Assembly: GCA_023438885.1 (NCBI GenBank)
Contig: JAEXPS010000051.1
Span: 1-10,462 of the forward strand
DNA length: 10,462 nucleotides
From: Actinomycetes bacterium
GTDB taxonomy: Bacteria; Actinomycetota; Actinomycetes; Actinomycetales; Cellulomonadaceae
Direction: 5' to 3'
Positions 1 through 6,753 of this stretch are shown piece after piece; position 1 is the stretch's first letter; each line of letters opens with the position of its first letter. Under the pieces are notes generated by a model, which was not told the origin of the DNA, ran no database searches, and saw only the letters and a program-made list of their open reading frames with translations. Both the position numbers and the translations under genes were made by a program.

Positions 1-160
1 AGCCCGGGTAGCCCACCCCGTGCACCTCGAAGTGCTGCGTCGGCGGCGTCGCCAACGCTACGTCGGCAGCGCGCACCACGTACCCGGCGACGCGGTCGTG
101 ACCCAGAGTGAGGTGGGCATTCGAGACGTCCGGCGTGATCGCCTTCTGCATGAGGATCAC
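1..160 (-). CDS. Unidentified protein, N-terminal part only (runs off the left edge)
   Basis: On the minus strand the frame beginning with GTG at 160 stays open to base 1, giving about 53 residues. It includes the readable stretch LGHDRVAGYVVRAADVALA followed by TPPTQHFEVHGVGYPG. Codon third positions are overwhelmingly G or C, and the composition is that of a normal folded protein, unlike the arginine-rich reading of the plus strand here. GTG at 160 is preferred because GAGG lies six bases upstream (167-170); ATG at 151 (MQKAITPDV) is the alternative and lacks a well-spaced Shine-Dalgarno. The frame also remains open upstream with a Pro/Ser/Gly-rich reading, so a still earlier start cannot be excluded. 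I do not recognise the family. It lies 208 bases downstream of another minus-strand gene and could be cotranscribed with it. That this stretch is coding is an inference from codon bias and composition; no function can be proposed. Confidence 0.5.
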   Translation of the reverse strand, partial: MILMQKAITPDVSNAHLTLGHDRVAGYVVRAADVALATPPTQHFEVHGVGYPG

Positions 161-166
161 GGGCGG

Positions 167-170
167 CCTC
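167..170 (-). promoter_or_regulatory. Ribosome binding site supporting the GTG start at 160
   Basis: GAGG on the minus strand, separated by six bases (CCGCCC) from GTG at 160. It is the main reason for choosing GTG over ATG at 151. It is a short match in GC-rich DNA and could be chance. Confidence 0.35.
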
Positions 171-241
171 GCCGAATCGGGGGAACCGGAGGTACCGGAC
201 GGAACGGACTCGATCCTGCCCGCGCCGGTGCGCGCGTGTCC

Positions 242-267
242 AGGGCCCGCCGCTCCGCGGTGGCCCT
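242..267. repeat. Imperfect inverted repeat between two minus-strand genes
   Basis: Arms AGGGCCCGCCGC (242-253) and GCGGTGGCCCT (257-267) pair over 11 bases with one bulge around a three-base TCC loop. The element sits in the 208-base gap (161-368) between the two leftmost genes, about 100 bases beyond the stop of the upstream one. No T-run follows on either strand, so it could be a factor-assisted terminator, an operator, or chance in GC-rich sequence. Nothing else was recognised in this gap. Confidence 0.35.
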
Positions 268-368
268 TCAGTCCGACGTCACCCGTTCGGCCCAGCGGGT
301 GGGCTGCACTGCGGTACGACGAGGCACGCCCCTCGCCTGGACCACTGAACCCGCCTGACCGGTGCCAC

Positions 369-1280
369 TCAGTACATGAGCTCGGACTCGGGTACCAGAC
401 CCTGCCCGCCGGGGTCGAGATTCAGGATGCTCGTCAGGATCGAACTGAGAGAGATCAGGTACCACCGGTCGCCGTACCGCCCGACGCTGGGCGTGAAGAG
501 CCACCGCTCGCCCTCGACCGTGAAGAGGAGCGCCACGTCCCGGTACTCGTCCGGCGTCAGGCCGTAGGGCTTGACGCGCTTCGCGGTGGCTTCCTCCCAC
601 TGGGCCGGCGAATACCGCGGGACGAACAACGCCGGGCTGACGGCGGTGACGGCGGAGATCGCGGCGAACTCGTGCACCTCCAGGTCGGCCTCGGTCTGCT
701 CCTGGTACTCGCGGGCCGCGTCGCCGTCCGCGATGACCTCGCTCGGGACCCCGCCATTCCCGGGGTCCCACAGATGGGGCGAGATGCGGCTCATGAGGAT
801 CCGGGAGACCTCGTCCGCGACGTGGCTCCGTCGGAACAGAAGGTTGGCATCCAGGCCGAACGGGTTGTCGTTCGGGAACGGGCACGACTGCTGGGCGACA
901 AAGGATGACGCGAGTTCCAGTCGCTCGATCGCGGCGGCGTGGTCGCACTTCTCGACGAAGCTCTCGATGGCGAACGCGTTGGTCATGGCCTCGACGTCCT
1001 GATCACGCAAGCCTTCGAGGAACGCCTCGGCAGCCGCCTCAGGCGTGTCGAAGCCCGGACCCTCGACCGTGCCGCGCGCTGGCGACACACTGCCGGTCTC
1101 GTCGGCGACATCGCGCGCGAGCGACAGGGTGCCCGTGAGCGCCAGCGCCACCGCGGTGATCGCGGCCACCAGCAGTCCGGCCGCTCCGCCGAGGTAGAAC
1201 GACCGCCCCCTCCACCAGCGCGGGGGCCGATCCTCGATCGTTCCGAGCGTCTCGCCCGTGAGCACGCCCTTGTGCGTCAT
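369..1280 (-). CDS. Single-pass membrane protein with extracytoplasmic domain, function unknown
   Basis: 303 residues from ATG at 1280. The frame extends upstream to 1379, but those 33 residues are arginine-rich and unlike the rest; the start MTHKGVLTGE has a purine-rich stretch (GAGAAGAGCGAAGA) just upstream. A cytoplasmic segment of about 25 residues with the basic stretch PPRWWRGR precedes one hydrophobic helix (about 28-52), so the type II topology places the C-terminal 250 residues outside the membrane. That part begins with FDTPEAAAEAFLEGLRDQD, a pattern like the first helix of SnoaL/DUF4878-type ligand-binding folds that often follow a membrane anchor in actinobacteria, and ends in beta-rich sequence (RWLFTPSVGRYGDRWYLISL). 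Cys112 and Cys133 are in the outer part and could form a disulfide. It follows purB after 150 bases and a possible terminator, so it probably has its own promoter, which I could not identify. The fold assignment is tentative; that it is a membrane-anchored protein is well supported. Confidence 0.8.
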   Translation of the reverse strand: MTHKGVLTGETLGTIEDRPPRWWRGRSFYLGGAAGLLVAAITAVALALTGTLSLARDVADETGSVSPARGTVEGPGFDTPEAAAEAFLEGLRDQDVEAMTNAFAIESFVEKCDHAAAIERLELASSFVAQQSCPFPNDNPFGLDANLLFRRSHVADEVSRILMSRISPHLWDPGNGGVPSEVIADGDAAREYQEQTEADLEVHEFAAISAVTAVSPALFVPRYSPAQWEEATAKRVKPYGLTPDEYRDVALLFTVEGERWLFTPSVGRYGDRWYLISLSSILTSILNLDPGGQGLVPESELMY

Positions 1281-1416
1281 CCGTCTTCGCTCTTCTCGCT
1301 GTGTGCGGACGAGCCCAGCTCGTGCAGCGATCGACGGCGCTGACTCGTGGCGCCAGCGCACATCGCGGGCCCGACCCACATCCTGCCGTCCCGAGGCCGC
1401 CCGCGGGCCGAGTTTC

Positions 1417-1439
1417 GACGGCTGGGGGCCTCAGCCGTC
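1417..1439 (-). terminator. Hairpin at the end of purB, possible terminator
   Basis: Read on the minus strand, GACGGCTG pairs perfectly with CAGCCGTC (8 base pairs) around a seven-base loop AGGCCCC, followed by GAAACT. The stem includes the purB stop codon (1431-1433). There is no U-tract, which is common for actinobacterial terminators but makes the call uncertain. Confidence 0.45.
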
Positions 1440-2846
1440 CAGGTGGTCGACGAGGCGCTCCGCCAGCCCCGTGTACGTGCCCGGCGTCATCGCGGACAGC
1501 CGCTCGGCGACCTCGTCGGGCAGCCCGAGCGAGGCGATGAACGCGCGCATGTCCTCACCCGTGAGCCGCCGCCCGCGGGTCAGCTCCTTGAGCCGCTCGT
1601 AGGGGTTCTCCATCCCCGAGACGCCGGCCACCGCCAGGGCCCGCATCGCCGACTGCACCGGCTCGGCCAGCACCTCCCAGTTCGCGTCGAGCTCGCGGGC
1701 CAGCAGGTCGCCGTCCACGGCCAGGGCGGCCAGCCCGCGGCGCAGGTTGTCGATCGCCAGCAGGCTGTGCCCGAACGCCGGGCCGATGTTGCGCTGCGTC
1801 GTCGAGTCCGTGAGGTCCCGCTGCAGCCGCGACGTCACCAGGGTCGCGGCGAGCGTGTCGAACAGGGCCGACGAGATCTCGAGGTTCGCCTCGGCGTTCT
1901 CGAACCGGATCGGGTTGACCTTGTGCGGCATGGTCGACGAGCCGGTCGCCCCGGCCACCGGGATCTGCGTGAACACCCCGCGCGAGATGTACGTCCACAC
2001 GTCCGTGGCCAGGTTGTGCGCCACCCGGTTGAACCGCGCGACGTCCGCGTACAGCTCGGCCTGCCAGTCGTGCGACTCGATCTGTGTGGTCAGCGGGTTC
2101 CAGGTCAGGCCCAGGTGCTCGACGAACGACCGCGACACCTGCTGCCAGTCCACGCCCGGCACCGCGGCCAGGTGCGCGCCGTACGTGCCGGTAGCGCCGT
2201 TGAGCTTGCCGAGGTACTCGTCCGACGAGATGCGCGCGAGCTGGCGGCGCAGCCGGTGCGCCGTCACCGCGAGCTCCTTGCCGAGCGTGGTCGGTGTCGC
2301 GGGCTGGCCGTGGGTCAGGGCGAGCATCGGGACGGCGCGGTGCGTGACGGCCAGCGCCGCGAGGTCGTCGGCCAGCGCGGTGGCCGCCGGCAGCCACACC
2401 TGCGTGACCGCGCCGCGCACCATGAGCGCATAGGAGAGGTTGTTGACGTCCTCGCTGGTCAGCGCGAAGTGGACCAGCTCGCCAAGGCGCGTGAGCGCGG
2501 AGTCGGCGGGCGCGGCGGCCAGCCGGCGCTTGACGAAGTACTCGACGGCCTTGACGTCGTGGACGGTGGTCTTCTCGATGGCGGCCAGCTCGTCGATCTC
2601 GTCGGCCCCGAAGTTCTCCGGGACGGAGCGCAGGTAGGCCTCGTCGTCGGCCGTCACCGCGGGCGCGCCGGGGACCACCCCGAGCCGCGCCAGGTGCAGC
2701 ACCCACTCGACCTCCACCGCGATGCGCGTGCGGTTGAGCGCGGGCTCGGACAGGTGGTCGACGAGCGGCGCGACGGCCGCCCGGTAGCGCCCGTCGAGCG
2801 GGCCGAGCGCGATGGGCGGGACGACGTCGGCAAGGCTCACGGGCAT
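1431..2846 (-). CDS. purB: Adenylosuccinate lyase
   Basis: 471 residues. PurB catalyses two fumarate-releasing steps of cytoplasmic purine synthesis: SAICAR to AICAR, and adenylosuccinate to AMP. The fumarase/aspartase superfamily signature SSTMPHKVNPIRFE lies at 303-316 and supplies the mobile catalytic-serine loop (GSSTMPHKVNP). LTHGQPATPTTLGKE at 177-191 carries the conserved catalytic-region His179, and SEDVNNLSYAL at 131-141 is the second conserved block. The opening LGPLDGRYRAAVAPL and the length match the Escherichia coli-type PurB branch (about 456 residues) better than the shorter Bacillus type. ATG at 2846 gives the start MPVSLADVVPPIALGPLDGRY; the frame extends to 2918, but that part (MRPAHTAAPW...) is not PurB-like. 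There is no strong Shine-Dalgarno. The gene is divergent from the small membrane protein at 2917 across 70 bases. All conserved motifs are intact, so the enzyme should be active. Confidence 0.97.
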   Translation of the reverse strand: MPVSLADVVPPIALGPLDGRYRAAVAPLVDHLSEPALNRTRIAVEVEWVLHLARLGVVPGAPAVTADDEAYLRSVPENFGADEIDELAAIEKTTVHDVKAVEYFVKRRLAAAPADSALTRLGELVHFALTSEDVNNLSYALMVRGAVTQVWLPAATALADDLAALAVTHRAVPMLALTHGQPATPTTLGKELAVTAHRLRRQLARISSDEYLGKLNGATGTYGAHLAAVPGVDWQQVSRSFVEHLGLTWNPLTTQIESHDWQAELYADVARFNRVAHNLATDVWTYISRGVFTQIPVAGATGSSTMPHKVNPIRFENAEANLEISSALFDTLAATLVTSRLQRDLTDSTTQRNIGPAFGHSLLAIDNLRRGLAALAVDGDLLARELDANWEVLAEPVQSAMRALAVAGVSGMENPYERLKELTRGRRLTGEDMRAFIASLGLPDEVAERLSAMTPGTYTGLAERLVDHLDG

Positions 2847-2916
2847 GGCGCCAGTGTCCCAGAACGGGTGACCTCGTACCCATGCACTCCACGGGGCAGC
2901 GGTGTGCGCTGGCCGC

Positions 2917-3342
2917 ATGGCTCAGCAGCCCTCGCGCGCGGCGCGCATCGTTGGCTACGTCCTCGCGATCGCGGTGAACGTGGTGATGCTGTGGGTGGCG
3001 TACCGGATCCTCGACTGGGGCTGGCCGCCGTTCGTCACCGACGACTGGACCCTGGTGCTGCCGGCGATCACCGCTGCGGCGGCCGTGGCGATCGTGACGA
3101 ACGCTGGTCTGATCGCCTACGACGGGCCCGCGGTCAAGGCCGGCGTGGAGATCGTCCAGTCGGTGATGGGCATCGTCGTGACGGCGCGCATGCTGCAGGT
3201 GTTCCCGTTCGACGTCTCGGACGGCTGGGAGACGCTGATCCGCGTGGTGCTGGTGGTCGGGATCGTCGGCAGCGTCATCGGGATCCTCGTGTGGCTGACG
3301 AAGCTGGTCCGCGTTCTTGACGCGCCGGAGCCGGCTGCCTGA
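2917..3342 (+). CDS. Small four-helix integral membrane protein, unknown function
   Basis: 141 residues from ATG at 2917. Four hydrophobic segments are evident at about 11-31 (IVGYVLAIAVNVVMLWVAYR), 46-67, 76-96 and 107-130 (RVVLVVGIVGSVIGILVWLT), joined by short loops with a conserved-looking WGWPPFVTDDW between the first two. The N-terminal tail has two arginines and the C-terminal tail is short (VRVLDAPEPAA). GTG at 2902 in the same frame would add five residues (MCAGR); neither start has a clear Shine-Dalgarno. No family was recognised. It is divergent from purB across 70 bases and precedes the hydrolase gene by 105 bases in the same direction. The first base runs suggest independent transcription, but a shared transcript with the hydrolase is possible. 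The reading frame is secure because the opposite frames in this region are low-complexity. Confidence 0.8.
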   Translation: MAQQPSRAARIVGYVLAIAVNVVMLWVAYRILDWGWPPFVTDDWTLVLPAITAAAAVAIVTNAGLIAYDGPAVKAGVEIVQSVMGIVVTARMLQVFPFDVSDGWETLIRVVLVVGIVGSVIGILVWLTKLVRVLDAPEPAA

Positions 3343-3434
3343 ACCCGGCCGCCGGCGAGCCGTCCCCAGCCCGGCGACTGACGGCCTGCCCCGCGGCGTA
3401 CCCTCACGCGGGCGGCCGGGCCGGCACGTCCGCC

Positions 3435-3440
3435 TAGCGT
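3435..3440 (+). promoter_or_regulatory. Possible -10 element of a leaderless promoter for the hydrolase gene
   Basis: TAGCGT fits the actinobacterial TANNNT -10 consensus and lies seven bases before GTG at 3448. This places the likely transcription start at or next to the first base of the start codon. The absence of a Shine-Dalgarno at this gene agrees with leaderless translation. No -35 match was found, so this remains a prediction. Confidence 0.4.
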
Positions 3441-3447
3441 CCGCCGG

Positions 3448-5211
3448 GTGTCCGACAGGCTCAGCGCGATCGGCGGCCGGGTGGCGGCCGCCGCCGACCG
3501 CGTGCGTCTGGCCGGCAACGATGCTGCCGCGTGCCGGGACCTCCCGTGGGTCTCGCCCGCGGCAGCCGGCTTCGCCACCGCGCTGGACGACGAGCTCTGG
3601 CGGCTGGCCGGGCTGGCGCGCCGCATCGACGCGTTGGTCGACGAGCTACGGGCGGCCGGGGCCACGGTCTGGCCGAGCGAGCGGAAGGCGCGCCTGCGGG
3701 CGCTCGCCGGCTCCGGGCGCACGGGCCGCATGGTCACCGGGGGCGCGGGCGCGGCATTCGTCAGCGTCGACCCCGAGGCGCTCGCGGCGGCGGCCGACCG
3801 GCTGACGTCGGCCCGGCGCCACGCGGACGAAGCGGGCGAGGAGCTGGCTGCCGTCCGGTGGACCCCCATGAACCCGTGGCAGACGGGTGGGGCGACGGCC
3901 GAGCTGCCGCCGGGGTTCCGGGACCGGCTGTACGACCTGCTGTCGTCCCCGTGGGCCCCCGTCCACCGGGCGGACCGGCTCCGCGAGCTCGCGACCTCGG
4001 TGCACAGTGCCGCCGTCGAGCACGTCGGCCTCGAGCGGCGGCTGGTGGCGCTGCTCCACGGCATCGGGACGGTCGTCGAGGCCGGGCCGGGCCGGTCGGA
4101 CGGCACCGCCGGCACCCTGCTGCGCATCCTGGCCGGGGTGCGGTCAGCGACGGTCGCGCCGATGCCGGCAGTGGGCGGTGAGGAGCCGCTGTCGGTACTC
4201 CGCGGGTACGCGGACGGGACGGTGCAGCGCTGGCGGGATGCCGGCTCCACCCTCGTCGACGACCTGACGCAGACCGGTGCCGTCGAGGCCCTCGTGGCCG
4301 CGCTCGGCACGTCGGTGCGCGCCGCCCATCCCGAGACGCTGCTCGCCGGTGGGCCGCCGGCCGCCGCCGTCGCCGCCGCGGTGGCCGGGCTGCTGCGCGC
4401 GCTCGAGGGGAACGTGAGGCTCGTGCCCGTGGTGGACCCTCCACAGCTGCCGGCTCCCGACGGGCTGGGCGGGCTGGTCGGGATCGTCGCGCGGTCGGAC
4501 GACCGGACCGGGCCGGCGGGCACGGACGCGGCGCCCGCGGCGACCGTGACGCTGCAGCGGCTCGACCACCCCGACGGCACGACGACGTGGGTGGTGGCGA
4601 TCCCGGGCACTCAGACGATGGGCATGCTCGGCGACGTGCCGACCGACATGGCGACCAACGCCGAGCTGATGGCCGGAGCCGTGGACCCGATGTCCGTCGG
4701 GGTGCTCCGGGCGATGGACGCCGTGGGGGTGGGCCCGGAGGACCGCGTGGTGCTCGCGGGGCACAGCCAGGGCGGGATGGTGGCGATGTCGGTCGCCGCG
4801 CTCGCGGCGGGCAGCTACCGCGTGGCGGGGGTGCTCACCGCAGGGTCGCCGAACATCCCCAGGCAGGTGCCGTCGAGCGTGCCGGTGGTGCGGGTGCAGC
4901 ACCGGCAGGACGCGGTGCCGCAGACCGACGGCGCGCCGACGCCCGTCGGCACGCATGCGAGCGTGGTCGAGTGGAACCTGGACGCCGAGCACGCCGTGAC
5001 GTCCGGCGAGGCGCACGACGTCCACACGTATGCCCGCACGGTGCGCGAGCTCGACGAGCGGCTGGCGGCCGACCCGGGAAGCCTCCCGGACGGGGACGCG
5101 ATCGTCGGTGCGCTGGGCGGCGAGGGCACGACGGCCACGACGTTCCAGTTCCAGGTGACGCGAGGCGAGGTGCCGTTGCGTCAGCGGACCTCCGTCACCG
5201 CCGCGCCGTAG
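3448..5211 (+). CDS. Alpha/beta-hydrolase-fold protein with long helical N-terminal region
   Basis: 587 residues from GTG at 3448, the first start available in this frame. The C-terminal part (about 365-535) looks like a lipase/esterase-type alpha/beta hydrolase: WVVAIPGTQ (381-389) resembles the oxyanion-strand region, VVLAGHSQGG (434-443) is the nucleophile elbow with Ser440, QDAVPQTDG (487-495) offers Asp488 as the acid, and AHDVHTYA (522-529) offers His523 or His526 as the base. The first 330 residues are mostly helical, rich in Ala, Leu and Arg. The segment LPWVSPAAAGFATALDDELW (32-51), followed by a long amphipathic helix, resembles the start of WXG100-like domains of type VII secretion substrates. 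That likeness is weak, and no secretion gene is nearby. There is no signal peptide or membrane helix. The substrate is unknown; a secreted or cytoplasmic esterase is equally possible. It converges on the holin-like gene with 15 bases between stops. Hydrolase fold is confident, catalytic Asp/His assignments less so. Confidence 0.85.
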   Translation: MSDRLSAIGGRVAAAADRVRLAGNDAAACRDLPWVSPAAAGFATALDDELWRLAGLARRIDALVDELRAAGATVWPSERKARLRALAGSGRTGRMVTGGAGAAFVSVDPEALAAAADRLTSARRHADEAGEELAAVRWTPMNPWQTGGATAELPPGFRDRLYDLLSSPWAPVHRADRLRELATSVHSAAVEHVGLERRLVALLHGIGTVVEAGPGRSDGTAGTLLRILAGVRSATVAPMPAVGGEEPLSVLRGYADGTVQRWRDAGSTLVDDLTQTGAVEALVAALGTSVRAAHPETLLAGGPPAAAVAAAVAGLLRALEGNVRLVPVVDPPQLPAPDGLGGLVGIVARSDDRTGPAGTDAAPAATVTLQRLDHPDGTTTWVVAIPGTQTMGMLGDVPTDMATNAELMAGAVDPMSVGVLRAMDAVGVGPEDRVVLAGHSQGGMVAMSVAALAAGSYRVAGVLTAGSPNIPRQVPSSVPVVRVQHRQDAVPQTDGAPTPVGTHASVVEWNLDAEHAVTSGEAHDVHTYARTVRELDERLAADPGSLPDGDAIVGALGGEGTTATTFQFQVTRGEVPLRQRTSVTAAP

Positions 5212-5224
5212 CCCCGTGCGGCGG
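5198..5224. terminator. Hairpin between convergent genes, possible bidirectional terminator
   Basis: CCGCCGCGC (5198-5206) pairs with GTGCGGCGG (5216-5224) over nine bases including one G-T pair, with a nine-base loop that contains the hydrolase stop codon region. It fills the 15-base gap between converging genes. There is no T-run on either strand, so termination activity is inferred from position. Confidence 0.3.
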
Positions 5225-5226
5225 CG

Positions 5227-5619
5227 TCAGCGGCGGTCGCGCCGCCCGATGAGCAGGCTCATCAGGAAGGAGAGGACGGAGATCACCAGCGCCGCGAGCA
5301 GCGCGGTGCCGAAGTTGTCGATCGTCAGGCCCCAGGACGTCTTCCCACTGATCCACTCGGTCAGCAGCAGCATCAGTGCGTTGACCACGAGGGTGAACAG
5401 TCCGAGCGTCAGGATGTACAGCGGCAGCGAGAGCAGCTGCACCAACGGCTTGATGATCGCGTTGACCAGGCCGAAGATCAGCCCGAGCACCAGGAACGTC
5501 AGCACGGTCGCGCCGGTGCCGTCGTCACCGCTCGAGGTGACGACGTCGAAGCCGTTGACGAGGAGCGTGGCGAGCCAGATCGCCACGCCGTTGATGATCA
5601 CCCGCAGCACGAAGGCCAT
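5227..5619 (-). CDS. Phage holin family (PF04020, YvlD-like) membrane protein
   Basis: 130 residues with four predicted transmembrane helices at about 4-22, 37-57, 63-86 and 104-124. The core GLVNAIIKPLVQLL followed by SLPLYILTLGLFTLVVNALM is the hallmark of the Phage_holin_4_2 family (PF04020), typically 110-130 residues. Despite the name, these proteins are widespread chromosomal genes outside prophages, and their function is unsettled; a role in the cell envelope is usually assumed. No phage gene is nearby, so lysis is unlikely here. The loop after helix 1 (DVVTSSGDDGTG) is longer and more acidic than in minimal members. The C-terminus RRDRR is strongly basic, favouring a cytoplasmic tail. 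ATG at 5619 is chosen because the family's usual N-terminus begins right there. CAGGAT lies six bases upstream on the minus strand and could be a -10 for a leaderless mRNA. It is divergent from the aminotransferase. Confidence 0.93.
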   Translation of the reverse strand: MAFVLRVIINGVAIWLATLLVNGFDVVTSSGDDGTGATVLTFLVLGLIFGLVNAIIKPLVQLLSLPLYILTLGLFTLVVNALMLLLTEWISGKTSWGLTIDNFGTALLAALVISVLSFLMSLLIGRRDRR

Positions 5620-5628
5620 GGCCCGATC

Positions 5629-5656
5629 CTGCCAGAGGCGTCGTCGCTGGTGGCAG
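5629..5656. promoter_or_regulatory. Inverted repeat in the 38-base divergent promoter gap
   Basis: CTGCCA (5629-5634) and TGGCAG (5651-5656) are perfect inverted arms 16 bases apart, filling the short space between the starts of the holin-like gene and the aminotransferase. Both promoters must lie here or within the opposite coding sequences, so a protein binding this site could affect both. Six-base arms are short, and chance is plausible. Confidence 0.25.
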
Positions 5657-5657
5657 C

Positions 5658-6737
5658 ATGGTCGCCGTGACGCGTGTCCCCACCCGCCGTGCCCTGGCCG
5701 ACCTGCCTCCCTACGTCCCCGGCGCCCGGGTTCCCGTCGGCGCCGCCGCGTACAAGCTCTCGTCGAACGAGAACCCGTTCCCGCCGCTGCCCTCGGTGAT
5801 GGCGGCGATCGCGGACGCCGGCGTCGACGTCAACCGGTACCCGGACATGTACGCCACCGAGCTGGTCGAGGCCGTGGCCGAGCACCTGGCGGTCGCCCCG
5901 GAGAGCGTGGTGACCGCCAACGGCTCGGTCGCCGCCCTCGGCCACGTCCTCGACGCGGTGTGCGAGCCGGGCGACGAGGTCATGTTCGCCTGGCGCTCCT
6001 TCGAGGCGTACCCGATCTACGCGACGGTCGCCGGTACGGCCGCAGTGCGCGTCCCGGTGGCGGCGGACGGCCGCCTCGACCTACCGGCGATGGCCGCAGC
6101 GGTGACGCCGCGCACCCGCGTGGTGCTCGTCTGCACGCCGAACAACCCCACCGGCCCGGCCGTGCACGCCGACGAGCTGGCGGAGTTTCTCGCAGCGGTC
6201 CGCAAGGACGTGCTCGTGGTGCTCGACGAGGCGTACGTGGAGTTCGTCCGCGACCCGGAGGCGGCGGACGGGCTGGCAGCGTTCGCCGAGCACCCGAACG
6301 TGGTGCTGCTGCGCACCTTCTCCAAGGCGTACGGCCTGGCGGGCCTGCGCACGGGGTACGCCGTGGCCCGGCCGCGACTCGCCGCAGCGATCCGCGCGGT
6401 CTCGACGCCGTTCGGGGTCTCCAACGTCGCCCAGTTCGCGGCCGTCGCCTCGCTGCGTGCGCAGAAGGAGATGGCCGAGCGGGTGGACCTGCTGGTCGCC
6501 GAGCGCGGCCGCATGCTCGCGGGCCTGCGGGCCCAGGGCTGGGACGTGCCCGACAGCCAGGCGAACTTCGTCTGGCTCGGGGTCGGCGAGCACGCCACCG
6601 CGCTCGCCGAGCGCTGCACCCGCGCCGGCGTGCTGGTGCGCCCGTTCGCGGGCGACGGCGTGCGGGTGAGCGTCGGCGAGCGCGAGGCGACCGACTTGCT
6701 GCTCGAGGTGACCGCGGGCTGGCGGGCCGGCGCCTGA
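5658..6737 (+). CDS. pat: PLP aminotransferase, HisC family, Pat-like (aromatic/histidinol-phosphate)
   Basis: 359 residues, fold-type I, class I/II aminotransferase. It probably transfers an amino group between glutamate and an aromatic 2-oxo acid (phenylpyruvate or similar) or imidazole-acetol phosphate, in the cytoplasm. SNENPFPPLPS (36-46) and RYPDMYATEL (60-69) form the substrate-side entry. Asn163 in PNNPTG and Asp190 in VLDEAYVEF bind the cofactor ring, Lys223 in RTFSKAYGLAGLR is the Schiff-base lysine, and Arg336 in GVRVSVG binds the substrate carboxylate. The blocks WRSFEAYPIY, LDEAYVEF and RTFSKAYGLAGLR closely match what I recall of corynebacterial/mycobacterial Pat, favouring a phenylalanine aminotransferase over a dedicated histidine-pathway HisC. 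No other his gene is adjacent, which agrees. Many annotations would call it hisC. The start ATG (5658) has no clear Shine-Dalgarno; GTG at 5667 is an alternative. It is convergent with merR. Confidence 0.93.
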   Translation: MVAVTRVPTRRALADLPPYVPGARVPVGAAAYKLSSNENPFPPLPSVMAAIADAGVDVNRYPDMYATELVEAVAEHLAVAPESVVTANGSVAALGHVLDAVCEPGDEVMFAWRSFEAYPIYATVAGTAAVRVPVAADGRLDLPAMAAAVTPRTRVVLVCTPNNPTGPAVHADELAEFLAAVRKDVLVVLDEAYVEFVRDPEAADGLAAFAEHPNVVLLRTFSKAYGLAGLRTGYAVARPRLAAAIRAVSTPFGVSNVAQFAAVASLRAQKEMAERVDLLVAERGRMLAGLRAQGWDVPDSQANFVWLGVGEHATALAERCTRAGVLVRPFAGDGVRVSVGEREATDLLLEVTAGWRAGA

Positions 6738-6753
6738 CCTTCGCCGTCAGGCG
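6731..6753. terminator. Hairpin shared by the convergent aminotransferase and merR ends
   Basis: CGCCTGAC (6731-6738) and GTCAGGCG (6746-6753) form a perfect 8-base-pair stem with loop CTTCGCC. Each arm contains one stop codon: TGA of the aminotransferase at 6735-6737 and the merR stop at 6747-6749. Symmetry and position suggest a bidirectional terminator, but no T-run follows. Confidence 0.5.

Noticed and set aside
20..908. Two overlapping plus-strand frames at the left edge
   Set aside because: Both are arginine-rich and run across the end of a convincing minus-strand membrane protein gene.
1347..3320. Long plus-strand open frame of 657 codons opposite purB
   Set aside because: It is an arginine- and glycine-rich antisense reading of purB, which has all catalytic motifs on the minus strand.
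3359..3385. Inverted repeat GCCGTC/GACGGC after the small membrane protein gene
   Set aside because: Six-base arms with a 15-base loop and no T-run are expected by chance in such GC-rich DNA; too weak to call a terminator.
3117..4610. Long minus-strand open frame opposite the hydrolase gene
   Set aside because: Its Ser/Arg/Thr-rich low-complexity composition and lack of any motif mark it as a shadow of the GC-rich plus-strand genes.
5227..5619. Prophage remnant, suggested by the holin-family protein
   Set aside because: PF04020 proteins are common chromosomal genes, and no endolysin, integrase, attachment site or structural phage gene is nearby.
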